A DNA stretch of 64,000 bases from an uncultured Lachnospiraceae bacterium (lineage in GTDB: Bacteria > Bacillota > Clostridia > Lachnospirales > Lachnospiraceae). Location of the stretch: contig CAMKQH010000004.1 in NCBI GenBank assembly GCA_946414885.1, forward strand, positions 62,001 to 126,000, in the 5' to 3' direction. Position 1 is the first letter of the stretch; each line of letters starts with the position of its first letter. The translations under genes were made by a program, and so were the position numbers. The notes beneath the pieces are model-generated. The model saw only the letters and a list, made by a program, of their open reading frames with translations. It had not been told where the DNA came from and ran no database searches. Shown in pieces: positions 43,801 through 52,998 of the stretch.

Positions 43801-44463
43801 TTATTCTTCTTCAGGTTTTTCTTCCGGCTCCGCATCCTTTTCGGCAGGTTCACTGTCAGGATTGAGCTGCTTGATGTTCTCTTGGATCACGTTCTGGTAT
43901 TCGTTCAGGGACTGGATCAGCTTATTGTATCCGTCCTGGGTACTCTGCATGCTTCTGTTGTAGTTATTGGTGGCAGACTGGCTTGCGGATTCAATGATCT
44001 TAGACAGGTGCTCAAGTACGTCGTTCATGTACTGGTTTGCAGCATCCTTCAGATTGTTTGCCTCTATGGTCGCATTGTCGATGATGCCCTGTGCCTTATT
44101 AACTGCCATATTAACAAACTCATCAGCGCGAGCGTGTGCGCGGAGCATGATCTCGTGTTCGCTGATCATCTGATTGTGTTCCACGGCTGCCTGCTCAAGC
44201 AAAGCCCTTGCCTGCTGTTCCGCTTCTGCCTTCATTGCCTGGGCGCGGTCCGCAGCGTCGGCAAGAATGGCGTCCTTGTTTGCGATGATCTTCTGATATT
44301 GCTTGATCTCATCGGGCGTCTTGCGGCGAAGTTCTGCAAGCATTTCTTCCATCTCTTCGCGGTTTACGATTACGTCAGTGCTGGAAAACAAGCGATTCTT
44401 GCTGGTTGCAAGATAGTTTTCAATGTCGGTAATGACTTGTTCAATCTTATTAATGCTGTTCAT
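43801..44463 (-). CDS. Coiled-coil protein next to coaD
   Basis: The 220-residue protein is nearly all helix with Ala/Glu/Lys/Gln heptads (residues about 45-200) and an acidic Pro/Glu tail. The N terminus (SINKIEQVITDIENYLATSK) is conserved in Lachnospiraceae neighbours. It resembles DivIVA-type or ATP-synthase-H-like coiled coils. No enzyme motif is seen. It starts six bases after coaD ends. Confidence 0.65.
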   Translation of the reverse strand: MNSINKIEQVITDIENYLATSKNRLFSSTDVIVNREEMEEMLAELRRKTPDEIKQYQKIIANKDAILADAADRAQAMKAEAEQQARALLEQAAVEHNQMISEHEIMLRAHARADEFVNMAVNKAQGIIDNATIEANNLKDAANQYMNDVLEHLSKIIESASQSATNNYNRSMQSTQDGYNKLIQSLNEYQNVIQENIKQLNPDSEPAEKDAEPEEKPEEE

Positions 44464-44469
44464 TTCTCG

Positions 44470-44958
44470 TTACGCCCTTCCCTCAAATTTCTCGCGCATC
44501 AGCTTTGCTACAAACTCAGGTACGCAGGGACTTACGTCTCCGCCAAAATAAGCGATTTCTTTAACACCTGAAGAGCTAAGGTACGCATATTCCAAGCTGG
44601 TTGTTAAAAACACCGTATCCAGTTTCTCGTGAGAAAGCTGCCTGTTCGTCTGAGCGAGCTGCAGTTCGTACTCAAAGTCCGTTACTGCACGCAGTCCCCT
44701 AACGGCAACGTGGATGTCCTTACTTGCGGCATAATTAATGAGGAGTCCGCTGAAACTGTCAACCTTTACGTTTGGCAGGTCCTTCGTGGCCTCCTTTAAT
44801 ATATTAACACGTTCCTCCACAGAAAACAAAGCATTTTTTTCTTTATTGTTCAAAACACTGACAATCAGTTCGTCAAACATGGCCGATGCTCTCTTGATGA
44901 CGTCGAGATGTCCAAAGGTCATGGGGTCAAAACTACCGGGATAAACGGCTCTGATCAT
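44470..44958 (-). CDS. coaD: Pantetheine-phosphate adenylyltransferase
   Basis: The 162-residue enzyme has the nucleotidyltransferase motif [14 protein letters not shown] and the conserved [18 protein letters not shown] and ISSSxxKE-type [15 protein letters not shown]. It makes dephospho-CoA. ATG 44958 follows GGAGG by seven bases. rsmD is upstream. Confidence 0.97.
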   Translation of the reverse strand: MIRAVYPGSFDPMTFGHLDVIKRASAMFDELIVSVLNNKEKNALFSVEERVNILKEATKDLPNVKVDSFSGLLINYAASKDIHVAVRGLRAVTDFEYELQLAQTNRQLSHEKLDTVFLTTSLEYAYLSSSGVKEIAYFGGDVSPCVPEFVAKLMREKFEGRA

Positions 44959-45001
44959 GTTACTACCTCCCAAATCCAACGGTTTCCTGCCGTCGGTTCA
45001 T

Positions 45002-45553
45002 TTAAGATTTTTTTCTGAGAAAGACGTGCTGATTCGTCTTATATTTCTTTTCGCGAACGACCTCAAATCCAAGATCCGAAGCGTAAGAAAAGTCTGTATG
45101 CAAGGATTCTTCCACGATGATCAGCGTTTCCTCGTCCACGTAGGGCATGGTGGCCAGGGCAGCCAATACCCTCTTGTCATGGCCCTGCTCATAGGGTGCA
45201 TCCATAAAGATCACGTCCACGTGCTTTTCATGAATGGAAGAAAGGGCTGCCACGGCATCCTGCTTTATCACTATAGCACGGTCTACAAATTTCGTAAACA
45301 AAAGATTTTGCGTGATGCACTGTAAGGGAGCCGCTGCATTTTCAACAAAATAAGCTTTCTTTGCGCCTCTGCTGATCGCTTCAATTCCGATGGCGCCGCT
45401 TCCCGAAAACAAATCCACGAAAACGCTTCCGGGGACGTCAGCCTGCAAGATGTTAAACAAGGTTTCCTTTATCCTGTCCGTCGTAGGACGCGTATCCAGT
45501 CCTTCCGGCGTGCGAAGCGGCATGCTTCTGGCCGTTCCTGCAATTACTCTCAA
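45002..45553 (-). CDS. rsmD: 16S rRNA (guanine966-N2)-methyltransferase
   Basis: The 183-residue protein starts RVIAGTARSMPLRTPEGL and has the SAM motif DLFSGSGAIGIEAISRGA and the catalytic phrase IFMDAPYEQG. It methylates G966 of 16S rRNA. The start is TTG 45553 with AAGGAG upstream. The rsmD-coaD pair is common in Firmicutes. Confidence 0.94.
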   Translation of the reverse strand: MRVIAGTARSMPLRTPEGLDTRPTTDRIKETLFNILQADVPGSVFVDLFSGSGAIGIEAISRGAKKAYFVENAAAPLQCITQNLLFTKFVDRAIVIKQDAVAALSSIHEKHVDVIFMDAPYEQGHDKRVLAALATMPYVDEETLIIVEESLHTDFSYASDLGFEVVREKKYKTNQHVFLRKKS

Positions 45554-45581
45554 TTCTAATCTCTCCTTCCAACGTCACAAA

Positions 45582-47825
45582 TCAGTTTCTAACCTTTACG
45601 CCCTTGGAATCCCTTGATCCAAGCTTGATCCCGTTTAGGACAAGGTTCTTTCCGTGCCACTCAATGCTGGTTTCCACCGCATTTCTTGTGAAATATACCT
45701 CTTCCACGGAATCCTTCGGGCCAAGCTTCATGCCGCGAACGCCCACGGCCGTCTTTTTCTTTGCAGGGATCTGTTCCACGGGGAACCGGAGGAAATAGCC
45801 TTCCTTCGTCTGCAAAACAATGTTTTTCTGATCCTTTAAGGGCTGAACGCTGACAACCTCGTCGCCGTCCAAAAGCTTCGTCGCGGCAACCGTGCGGCTC
45901 CGTACGTCGAACTCACCGCCGTCAACAAGCTTCATCATGCTCATCTTCGTCACAAAGATCAATTCGCAGAGATTCAAGTCCGTCTGGGACGCCAGGCAAA
46001 CGATGGTTTCCTCTTTAGAGTTGAAGTTGCTCACGTTATCGATGGGAATGCCCTTGTCGCGAAGCTTGCCGGCAGGAACGTCCATCACCTTGATGGTATG
46101 CATCTGGCCGGTATTGGTAAACAAACATACCTTCCCCACGTTCTTACACTGGAATACGTATTTAAACTCCGTATCCGCTGCTTCCTTGTTTCTCTCGTAG
46201 GTTGCAACGTCAATGGTCTTCGCATATCCGAAGCGGTCCATCAGGAAGTATACGTCCGTCTCTTCAATCTCTTTTTCTTTATATACGGCCTCCTGGCCAT
46301 TTTCAATGACGGTGCGGCGTTTTCTGCCGTACTCTCTCTTAAAGCCTTCAAGCTCGCTGATGATCACCTGACTCATGGAATCCCTGCGGTCAAGGATGTC
46401 CTCGTAGCGGTAAATATTGGCAAGCGTCTCTTCGTGCTCAGCGATCAGCGCCTCGATCTCAAGGCCGATCAACTTGTACAGGCGCATTTCCAGAATGGCA
46501 TTTGCCTGCTTTTCAGTAAACATCAGCTGGGTTGCCATGATCTTGGATTCCTTGGAACGGAACCTGATGCCGTCAATCTTACCCTCTACCAGGCAGGCCT
46601 TTGCCATGGCCCGGTCCTTGGATCCCCTTAGGATCTCAATGATAAGGTCGATCACGTTGCACGCCTTGATCAGACCTTCCTGGATCTCTTTCTTTTCAAG
46701 CTCCTTCGCCAGAAGGTTCGTATACTTTCTGGTTGCGATCTGGAACTGGAAGTCTACGTTGGCCTTGATGACCTGACGAAGACTCATGGTCTCGGGACGT
46801 CCTTCGTGAATGGCGAGCATGTTGACGCCAAAGGTATCCTCGAGTCTAGTCTTTTTGTAGAGCATGTTGACAAAATTCTCCGCGTCTGCATCCTTGCGAA
46901 GCTCGATCACGATGCGGATGCCTTCCTTGGAGCTTTGGTTCGAAATGTCAACCACGTCCTGGGTTTTCTTGGATTCCGCAAGGGCTGCCACGTCAAGCAG
47001 GAACTTGGAAATGTTCGCGCCGATCATGGGATAAGGGATCTCCGTGATGACTACGTTGGTCTTGCCGCCCTTTGTCTTTTCGAATTCCACCTTGCCGCGG
47101 ATCTTGATCTTTCCGGTTCCGGTCTCGTAAATCTCCAATAATTCATCCTGGTTGATCACAATGCCACCGGTGGGAAAATCCGGACCCTTGATATATTTCA
47201 TCAATTCCCTAGTGGTAATGTTTTCGTCATTCAGATATGCCTTTGTGGCATCGATCACTTCGCACAGATTATGGGGCGGAATGCTAGTCACCATGCCGAC
47301 GGCAATGCCGTCAGAGCCATTGACCAAGATGTTCGGGATCTTAACAGGCAGAACGGTGGGTTCCTTCTCCGTCTCATCAAAGTTCGGCATGAAATCCACC
47401 ACGTCTTTGTCAAGGTCAGCCAGAAAAGCCTCCTGGGTTACCTTCTGGAGTCTCGCCTCGGTATAACGCATTGCTGCGGCGCCGTCTCCCTCAATGTTGC
47501 CAAAGTTTCCGTGGCCGTCGATCAGCGCCATTCCCTTTTTGAAATCCTGGCTCATGTTGACAAGGGCTTCATAAATGGAGCTGTCGCCGTGAGGATGATA
47601 TTTACCCATGGTATCGCCGACGATTCTCGCGCTCTTACGATAAGGCCTGTCATAGCGGATCCCGAGCTCATGCATGTCATAGAGCGTTCTTCTCTGTACG
47701 GGTTTTAATCCATCCCGGACGTCGGGAAGCGCTCTGGCAATGATGACGCTCATGGCGTAATCGATAAAGGATTTTTGCATCTCCTCGGAGTATTCCGTTT
47801 TGATAATGCGATCATTCTGGTTCAC
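45582..47825 (-). CDS. parC: Topoisomerase IV/gyrase subunit A
   Basis: The 747-residue protein has the quinolone-region HPHGDSSIYEALVNMSQDFK, the catalytic Tyr in AAMRYTEARL and NGSDGIAVGMVTSIPPHNL. The C-terminal beta-pinwheel has GVRGMKLG, but no GyrA-box QRRGGRG is seen, which favours ParC. The start is GTG 47825. parE is immediately upstream. The principal gyrA/gyrB is probably elsewhere near dnaA. Confidence 0.88.
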   Translation of the reverse strand: MNQNDRIIKTEYSEEMQKSFIDYAMSVIIARALPDVRDGLKPVQRRTLYDMHELGIRYDRPYRKSARIVGDTMGKYHPHGDSSIYEALVNMSQDFKKGMALIDGHGNFGNIEGDGAAAMRYTEARLQKVTQEAFLADLDKDVVDFMPNFDETEKEPTVLPVKIPNILVNGSDGIAVGMVTSIPPHNLCEVIDATKAYLNDENITTRELMKYIKGPDFPTGGIVINQDELLEIYETGTGKIKIRGKVEFEKTKGGKTNVVITEIPYPMIGANISKFLLDVAALAESKKTQDVVDISNQSSKEGIRIVIELRKDADAENFVNMLYKKTRLEDTFGVNMLAIHEGRPETMSLRQVIKANVDFQFQIATRKYTNLLAKELEKKEIQEGLIKACNVIDLIIEILRGSKDRAMAKACLVEGKIDGIRFRSKESKIMATQLMFTEKQANAILEMRLYKLIGLEIEALIAEHEETLANIYRYEDILDRRDSMSQVIISELEGFKREYGRKRRTVIENGQEAVYKEKEIEETDVYFLMDRFGYAKTIDVATYERNKEAADTEFKYVFQCKNVGKVCLFTNTGQMHTIKVMDVPAGKLRDKGIPIDNVSNFNSKEETIVCLASQTDLNLCELIFVTKMSMMKLVDGGEFDVRSRTVAATKLLDGDEVVSVQPLKDQKNIVLQTKEGYFLRFPVEQIPAKKKTAVGVRGMKLGPKDSVEEVYFTRNAVETSIEWHGKNLVLNGIKLGSRDSKGVKVRN

Positions 47826-47858
47826 TGAAATTACCTGCCATTTCTATGCGTTGTTCGT

Positions 47859-49781
47859 TTAAATGTCAAGAGCCGCGTCCCTCGCATGGTCATAAATGTA
47901 TGCTTTCCGGGGCGGAACTTCCGTACCCATTAACAGTTCCGTGATCTCACTGGCCATTCTGGCGTCTTCGATCTCCACCTGCTTCATCATGCGGGTTTCG
48001 GGATCCAGGGTCGTCTCCCAAAGCTGTTGGGCATCCATCTCACCCAAACCTTTGTATCGCTGCAGGGTAAAGGGGCCCTTATGAGTCTTACGGTACTTTT
48101 CAAGAGCCTTGTCATCATAGAGATACTGCTCTTCCCCCTTGCTGGGCATTGCCTTGTACAGGGGCGGCATGGCGATGTAGACGTGACCTTCAAAGATGAG
48201 TTCCGGCATAAAGCGATAAAACAGCGTCAGCAAAAGTGTTGAAATGTGCGCGCCGTCCACGTCGGCATCGGCCATGATGATGATCTTGTCATAGCGAAGC
48301 TTGCTGATGTCAAAATCATTACCGTAACCCTCCGAAAATCCACATCCAAAAGCATTGATCATGGTTTTGATCTCGGCGTTTGCAAGGATCTTGTCAATGC
48401 TGGCCTTCTCCACGTTCAGAATCTTACCGCGGATGGGCAAGATTGCCTGATACATGCGGTTTCTTGCAGTTTTGGCACTGCCTCCCGCGGAATCACCTTC
48501 CACGATAAAGATCTCGCACTTAGAAGGATCCTTGGACTCACAGTTGGCAAGCTTGCCGTTGGAATCAAAGGAATATTTCTGCTTGGTCAGCATGTTGGTC
48601 TTGGCTTTTTCTTCCGTCTTACGGATCTTTGCAGCCTTTTCCGCACAACCGATCACGCTCTTTAAGGTCTCCAGGTTTCTGTCAAAGAAATGAACGACCT
48701 CGTCGCCCGTGATCTTGCTGACTACCTTTGCGGCATCCTGATTGTCAAGCTTCGTCTTTGTCTGACCTTCAAATCTGGGGTCGGGATGCTTGATCGAAAC
48801 AACGGCAGTCATGCCGTTTCTTACGTCCGCGCCGGTAAAGTTCACGTCCTTTTCCTTTAAGACGCCAAGCTCCCTTGCATAGTTGTTGATGACGGTGGTG
48901 AACATGGTCTTAAATCCGGTCAGGTGCGTACCGCCCTCGGAGTTATAAATGTTATTACAGAATCCCAGCACGTTCTCATGGAATTCATTCACGTACTGGA
49001 ATGCCACTTCAACGGAAATCCCCTCACTCTCGCCGGAAAAATAAATGACGTCGTGAATGGTCTCCTTCGTCTTGTTCATGTCCTTGATGAAGCCGATAAT
49101 GCCTTCCGCCTCATGATAAGAAACCTGCTCTGCCGTTCCGGGACGTTTGTCCTCATAAATGATGGTAAGGCCCGGATTCAGATATGCCGTTTCGTGCAAA
49201 CGGCTCTTGATCTCATCTTCCTTAAACCTCGTATGATCAAAGATCGTGTCATCCGGCAGGAAATTGATGGTCGTACCCGTTTCACGGGTTTTTCCCACGA
49301 CGGGAAGTAATCCGCCGATCAGTTCCGTGGTGGGAATGCCTCTCTCATACGTATCTTCATAGATGGAGCCGCCAAGCTTAACCCGAACGCTCAGACGCGT
49401 AGATAAAGCATTTACAACGGAAGAACCAACGCCATGCAAACCACCGCTGGTCTTATATGCAGTATTGTCAAACTTTCCGCCGGCATGGAGCGTGGTAAAC
49501 ACAAGACGTTCGGCACTAATGCCTTTTTCGTGCATCCCGACGGGAATGCCGCGTCCATTGTCCGATACCGTTGCGGAACCGTCTGCCTCCAGCGTCACCT
49601 TGATCTCGGTGCAATATCCTGCCAAATGCTCATCCACGGAGTTATCCAGGATCTCATAAACGAGGTGATTGAGACCCTTTGTGGATACGCTGCCAATATA
49701 CATGCCAGGGCGCTTTCGGACCGCTTCCAAGCCCTCTAACACGGTTATGCTGGAAGCACCATACTGATTTGCGTCAGCCAT
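47859..49781 (-). CDS. parE: Topoisomerase IV/gyrase subunit B
   Basis: The 640-residue GHKL ATPase has VRKRPGMYIGSVS, YEILDNSVDEHLAGYC, DNGRGIPVGMHE and the TOPRIM motifs IVEGDSAGGSA and IMADADVDGAHI. It pairs with the ParC gene downstream to decatenate chromosomes. ATG 49781 has AGGAGG and AGGAAA upstream; a longer frame of 50 codons starting 49931 lacks support. The promoter is at 49819-49847. Confidence 0.9.
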   Translation of the reverse strand: MADANQYGASSITVLEGLEAVRKRPGMYIGSVSTKGLNHLVYEILDNSVDEHLAGYCTEIKVTLEADGSATVSDNGRGIPVGMHEKGISAERLVFTTLHAGGKFDNTAYKTSGGLHGVGSSVVNALSTRLSVRVKLGGSIYEDTYERGIPTTELIGGLLPVVGKTRETGTTINFLPDDTIFDHTRFKEDEIKSRLHETAYLNPGLTIIYEDKRPGTAEQVSYHEAEGIIGFIKDMNKTKETIHDVIYFSGESEGISVEVAFQYVNEFHENVLGFCNNIYNSEGGTHLTGFKTMFTTVINNYARELGVLKEKDVNFTGADVRNGMTAVVSIKHPDPRFEGQTKTKLDNQDAAKVVSKITGDEVVHFFDRNLETLKSVIGCAEKAAKIRKTEEKAKTNMLTKQKYSFDSNGKLANCESKDPSKCEIFIVEGDSAGGSAKTARNRMYQAILPIRGKILNVEKASIDKILANAEIKTMINAFGCGFSEGYGNDFDISKLRYDKIIIMADADVDGAHISTLLLTLFYRFMPELIFEGHVYIAMPPLYKAMPSKGEEQYLYDDKALEKYRKTHKGPFTLQRYKGLGEMDAQQLWETTLDPETRMMKQVEIEDARMASEITELLMGTEVPPRKAYIYDHARDAALDI

Positions 49782-49818
49782 TTTCCTGAAATTCCTCCTA
49801 ATAACCCAATATAAAGTT

Positions 49819-49847
49819 ATTCTACCATAGATATTGAGTTTTTGCAA
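49819..49847 (-). promoter_or_regulatory. Promoter of the parE-parC operon
   Basis: On the minus strand TTGCAA (49842-49847) and TAGAAT (49819-49824) are 17 bases apart. Confidence 0.72.
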
Positions 49848-49883
49848 AGGAAAAAGTACTAAATATAGTAGTAAAATATAAAA

Positions 49884-49914
49884 AGGACGCGCCCGGTTAA
49901 GCCAGACGCGCCCT
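49884..49914 (-). terminator. Terminator of the degV transcript
   Basis: A 13-pair stem with wobble pairs (49884-49896 with 49902-49914) is followed on the minus strand by TTTTT. Confidence 0.75.
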
Positions 49915-49932
49915 GCGTTCACTCTATTCAAT

Positions 49933-50805
49933 TTACAAAGAGATTTTCTTACAACACGCTATTGCCAGGGCTCCAGGACCGATGTGGCAGGATACGCTCA
50001 GGGACAAGGGAGCAATATACACGTCATATCCCGGGAAAACCTGCAAGAGCTCTTCTTTTAATTCCATCGCTGCCTCCAGATTCTGGGTATGCGCGATCTC
50101 AAGCCATACGCCGCCGGGCGCGGGTAAAATGCCTCCGAAACGGGTTTCCACGTCATTTTTGATGGCATTCATCATGACGGATTTTCCTTGGGACACGGTT
50201 CGTGCCTTGGAGAAGGCATCCAGCTTTTCTCCCTGGATCTGCAAAACGGGTTTGATCTTAAGGAGCGTGCCGATGGCGGCAGCTGCGGGAGTGATGCGCC
50301 CGCCCTTTTTCAGATACTGCAGGGTATCCAGCATAATGTAAATACTGCTGTTGAACTTATCCGCTTCCAAAAACTCTTTAACGTATTTTGCGTCCTTGCC
50401 CTGTTTTACTAGCTCTAATGCATCAAGACAGGATTGGCGCTGGGTAACGGAAATTCTTTGATTGTCCACCACCTGAACCTTATCGTCATATTCCTGTGCA
50501 AGGAAGTATGCGCTTTGGCAGGATCCGGAAAGTCCGCTGCTCATGGGGATATGCACGATCTCATCATATTCCTGTAGCAAGGAGTCCCAAAGCTTGCAAA
50601 CCTCTTCCGGCGAGGGCTGACTGGTGGATATGCTTTCACCGCCAAGAAGCAATTCATAAAATTGCTCCTGCGTAAGGTTTACGTCTTCATAATAGGTATC
50701 GTCACCAATCATAAAGGGCATGGGAAGCACGTAAAGCCCAAGCTCCTTTGCTTCCTTTTGGGTAATGCCACTGTTGCTGTCCGTGACTACTGCTATCTTG
50801 CTCAT
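49933..50805 (-). CDS. DegV-family fatty-acid-binding protein (FakB-like)
   Basis: The 290-residue DegV protein starts KIAVVTDSNSGIT and has SGLSGSCQSAYFLA and the C-terminal CHIGPGALAIACCK phrase. Such proteins bind fatty acids and present them to FakA kinase. FakA/YloV is encoded two genes upstream, across recG. It has its own promoter and terminator. Confidence 0.88.
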   Translation of the reverse strand: MSKIAVVTDSNSGITQKEAKELGLYVLPMPFMIGDDTYYEDVNLTQEQFYELLLGGESISTSQPSPEEVCKLWDSLLQEYDEIVHIPMSSGLSGSCQSAYFLAQEYDDKVQVVDNQRISVTQRQSCLDALELVKQGKDAKYVKEFLEADKFNSSIYIMLDTLQYLKKGGRITPAAAAIGTLLKIKPVLQIQGEKLDAFSKARTVSQGKSVMMNAIKNDVETRFGGILPAPGGVWLEIAHTQNLEAAMELKEELLQVFPGYDVYIAPLSLSVSCHIGPGALAIACCKKISL

Positions 50806-50842
50806 TTGAATCTGCCTTTCGCTCTTTTGCTATAATAAAGTC

Positions 50843-50871
50843 ATGTTACACTTAAATAGTCCTAAAGTCAA
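50843..50871 (-). promoter_or_regulatory. degV promoter within the recG end
   Basis: TTGACT (50866-50871) and TAACAT (50843-50848) on the minus strand, 17 bases apart, overlap the last recG codons. Confidence 0.65.
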
Positions 50872-52912
50872 CAGAATTCGTGTTGCCAAGGCTAAGATGA
50901 GCCTTTAACCTGGCGTGTTCCGGATGGTTTAACCCGGGATCCTTTTTGATCAAGTCATCTACCATTTCCGACGTCAATTTTAGGAGTTCTGCGTCAGCAT
51001 ATACGTCACCAATTTTAAAGGCAAATTCACCGCTTTGCCTAATGCCAAACAAATCTCCCGGGCCACGCAGCTTCAGATCCTCGGACGCAATAAAAAAGCC
51101 ATCGTTTGACGTATTCAGGATCTCTAACCTTTTCATGGTTTCTTTGGATTCGTTCGTGCTGATAAAGATGCAATAGCTCTGCGCTTCTCCCCTGCCTACG
51201 CGTCCTCTAAGCTGATGAAGCTGCGCAAGGCCAAATCTTTCGGCATTTTCAACCATCATGACCGTCGCATTCGGAACGTTAATGCCTACCTCGATCACGG
51301 TCGTCGACACCAGAACGTCGATGTTTTTCAATGCGAAATCTTCCATGATCCGGTTTTTGTCAGCGGGTTTCATCTTGCCGTGCAGATATTCCACGACAAC
51401 GCTGGGCGGTAATGCTGCCCTTAGTTTTTCGGCATAATCCACCACGTTTTCCGCATCATCCAGTTCTCCCTCTTCTACCTGAGGACAGATCACGTAAGCC
51501 TGATGCCCCTGGGATAGCTGATTTGTAATAAATTCATAGGCTTTGGGCCTAAAATGGGTGTTGACGACACAGTTTTTGATGGGCAGTCGTCCCACCGGCA
51601 TGTCTTTGATCAGCGAGATCTGGAGATCTCCGTACAAGATGATCGCCAACGTTCTCGGGATCGGCGTTGCGCTCATGACAAGCACGTGGGGTTGCAATCC
51701 TTTTCCCGCAAAGGTTTCCCTCTGACGAACCCCAAATCTGTGTTGCTCGTCCGTGACAACTAACGCCAGCTTGTGATAGGTCACTTTCTCTTGGATCAGC
51801 GCATGTGTGCCAATGATCAGGTTAGCTTCCCCTGATGCGATCTTTTCGTATTGCAATTTCTTTTCCTTTGCCGTCATGGAGCCAACCAAGAGAACGGGCT
51901 TAAAGGCAAGACCATATTTCTCCACGTCTTTTTTCACGTTTTCAAAATGCTGCACCGCAAGAACTTCCGTCGGTGCCATAAGGGCACCCTGATAACCGTT
52001 TGCAACGGTCATTAAAAGTGCCAAAAATGCCACGATTGTCTTACCGGAACCCACGTCACCCTGGATCAGACGGTTCATGCACTGCGGGCCTTCCAAGTCT
52101 TGCCGGATCTCCTGCCATGCCTGTTTTTGGCCCTTCGTCAGACGAAAAGGCAATGCGTCTACGTATCTAACAGTATCTGCTGTCTCGATCATGGGCCATT
52201 CATTGGGAATGGTTGCGGCATCATCCTTGTTCTTACGAAGCTGGAGTAAAAAGGTAAAAAACTCCTCGAAGACCAGTCTTCTTCTTGCAAACAACGCAGA
52301 CTCCTCTTCCTGGGGAAAATGAATCTCGTACAATGCCGGCTCCGCTTCCGGTATGGCAGCCTCCTGAAGCAAGTCCTCCGGAAGCCATTCTTCCTCAAAC
52401 GCGTAGTCCTTCCAAATGGTTTTAAGCGCCTTTTGGATGGCTTGATTCGTCAGTCCCTTTGTCAGGGAGTACCGTGGCATCAGCATACCCGAGATCTTGT
52501 GATACTCGTCAGGAGAATAAAACTTAGGCTGTTCCATGAGAAAGGATGGGCCCTTTGTCTGAACCGTTCCGCGAAAAACGAAGACCATTCCCGGCTTAAA
52601 AAGCTTACTGAGGAACGGCATGTTGAAGAACGTAAATCCGATCATTCCCGTATCATCGGCAGCATTTACCGTAAGGATCGAAAGGCGGCTTGTCTTCCTT
52701 GCGGACGGACTGTTTATGATCCTGCAGGTCACGGCTGCCGTTTCTCCCGGAATCAGTTCTTTGATCTTCTTGGGACCTTCAAAACGCTCATATTCCTTGG
52801 GATAGTAATGCATCAGATCCCCAACCGTAAACAGACCAAGCTTTTGATAAAGTTTTAAGCTTTTTTCGCCAATGCCCTTCACTTCTAAAAGCGACGAATC
52901 TGATTTATACAC
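50852..52912 (-). CDS. recG: ATP-dependent DNA helicase RecG
   Basis: The 686-residue protein has an N-terminal wedge/OB domain, Walker A QGDVGSGKTIVAFL, the DEQH box VVTDEQHRFGVRQ and the helicase phrase LVMSATPIPRTLAI. LRGRVGRGEAQSYC is the C-terminal motif VI. RecG regresses stalled forks. A GTG at 52978 would add 22 residues, but GTG 52912 has GGAGG seven bases upstream and gives the usual length. Confidence 0.95.
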   Translation of the reverse strand: MYKSDSSLLEVKGIGEKSLKLYQKLGLFTVGDLMHYYPKEYERFEGPKKIKELIPGETAAVTCRIINSPSARKTSRLSILTVNAADDTGMIGFTFFNMPFLSKLFKPGMVFVFRGTVQTKGPSFLMEQPKFYSPDEYHKISGMLMPRYSLTKGLTNQAIQKALKTIWKDYAFEEEWLPEDLLQEAAIPEAEPALYEIHFPQEEESALFARRRLVFEEFFTFLLQLRKNKDDAATIPNEWPMIETADTVRYVDALPFRLTKGQKQAWQEIRQDLEGPQCMNRLIQGDVGSGKTIVAFLALLMTVANGYQGALMAPTEVLAVQHFENVKKDVEKYGLAFKPVLLVGSMTAKEKKLQYEKIASGEANLIIGTHALIQEKVTYHKLALVVTDEQHRFGVRQRETFAGKGLQPHVLVMSATPIPRTLAIILYGDLQISLIKDMPVGRLPIKNCVVNTHFRPKAYEFITNQLSQGHQAYVICPQVEEGELDDAENVVDYAEKLRAALPPSVVVEYLHGKMKPADKNRIMEDFALKNIDVLVSTTVIEVGINVPNATVMMVENAERFGLAQLHQLRGRVGRGEAQSYCIFISTNESKETMKRLEILNTSNDGFFIASEDLKLRGPGDLFGIRQSGEFAFKIGDVYADAELLKLTSEMVDDLIKKDPGLNHPEHARLKAHLSLGNTNSVDFRTI

Positions 52913-52998
52913 TTTTTTGCCTCCGTCTTGATAGAAAAACAGGGGCGTTCCTGCTTTTGCAAAATCGCCCCTTTTCACTCAATAACACAAAGTAAACT

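Noticed and set aside
46098..46631. A 177-codon frame antisense to the topoisomerase A gene
   Set aside because: Topoisomerase motifs on the minus strand are intact; this frame has no recognisable protein feature.
49782..49931. A 50-codon N-terminal extension of ParE
   Set aside because: It includes promoter and terminator sequences, and ATG 49781 has a Shine-Dalgarno and the normal MADANQYG start.
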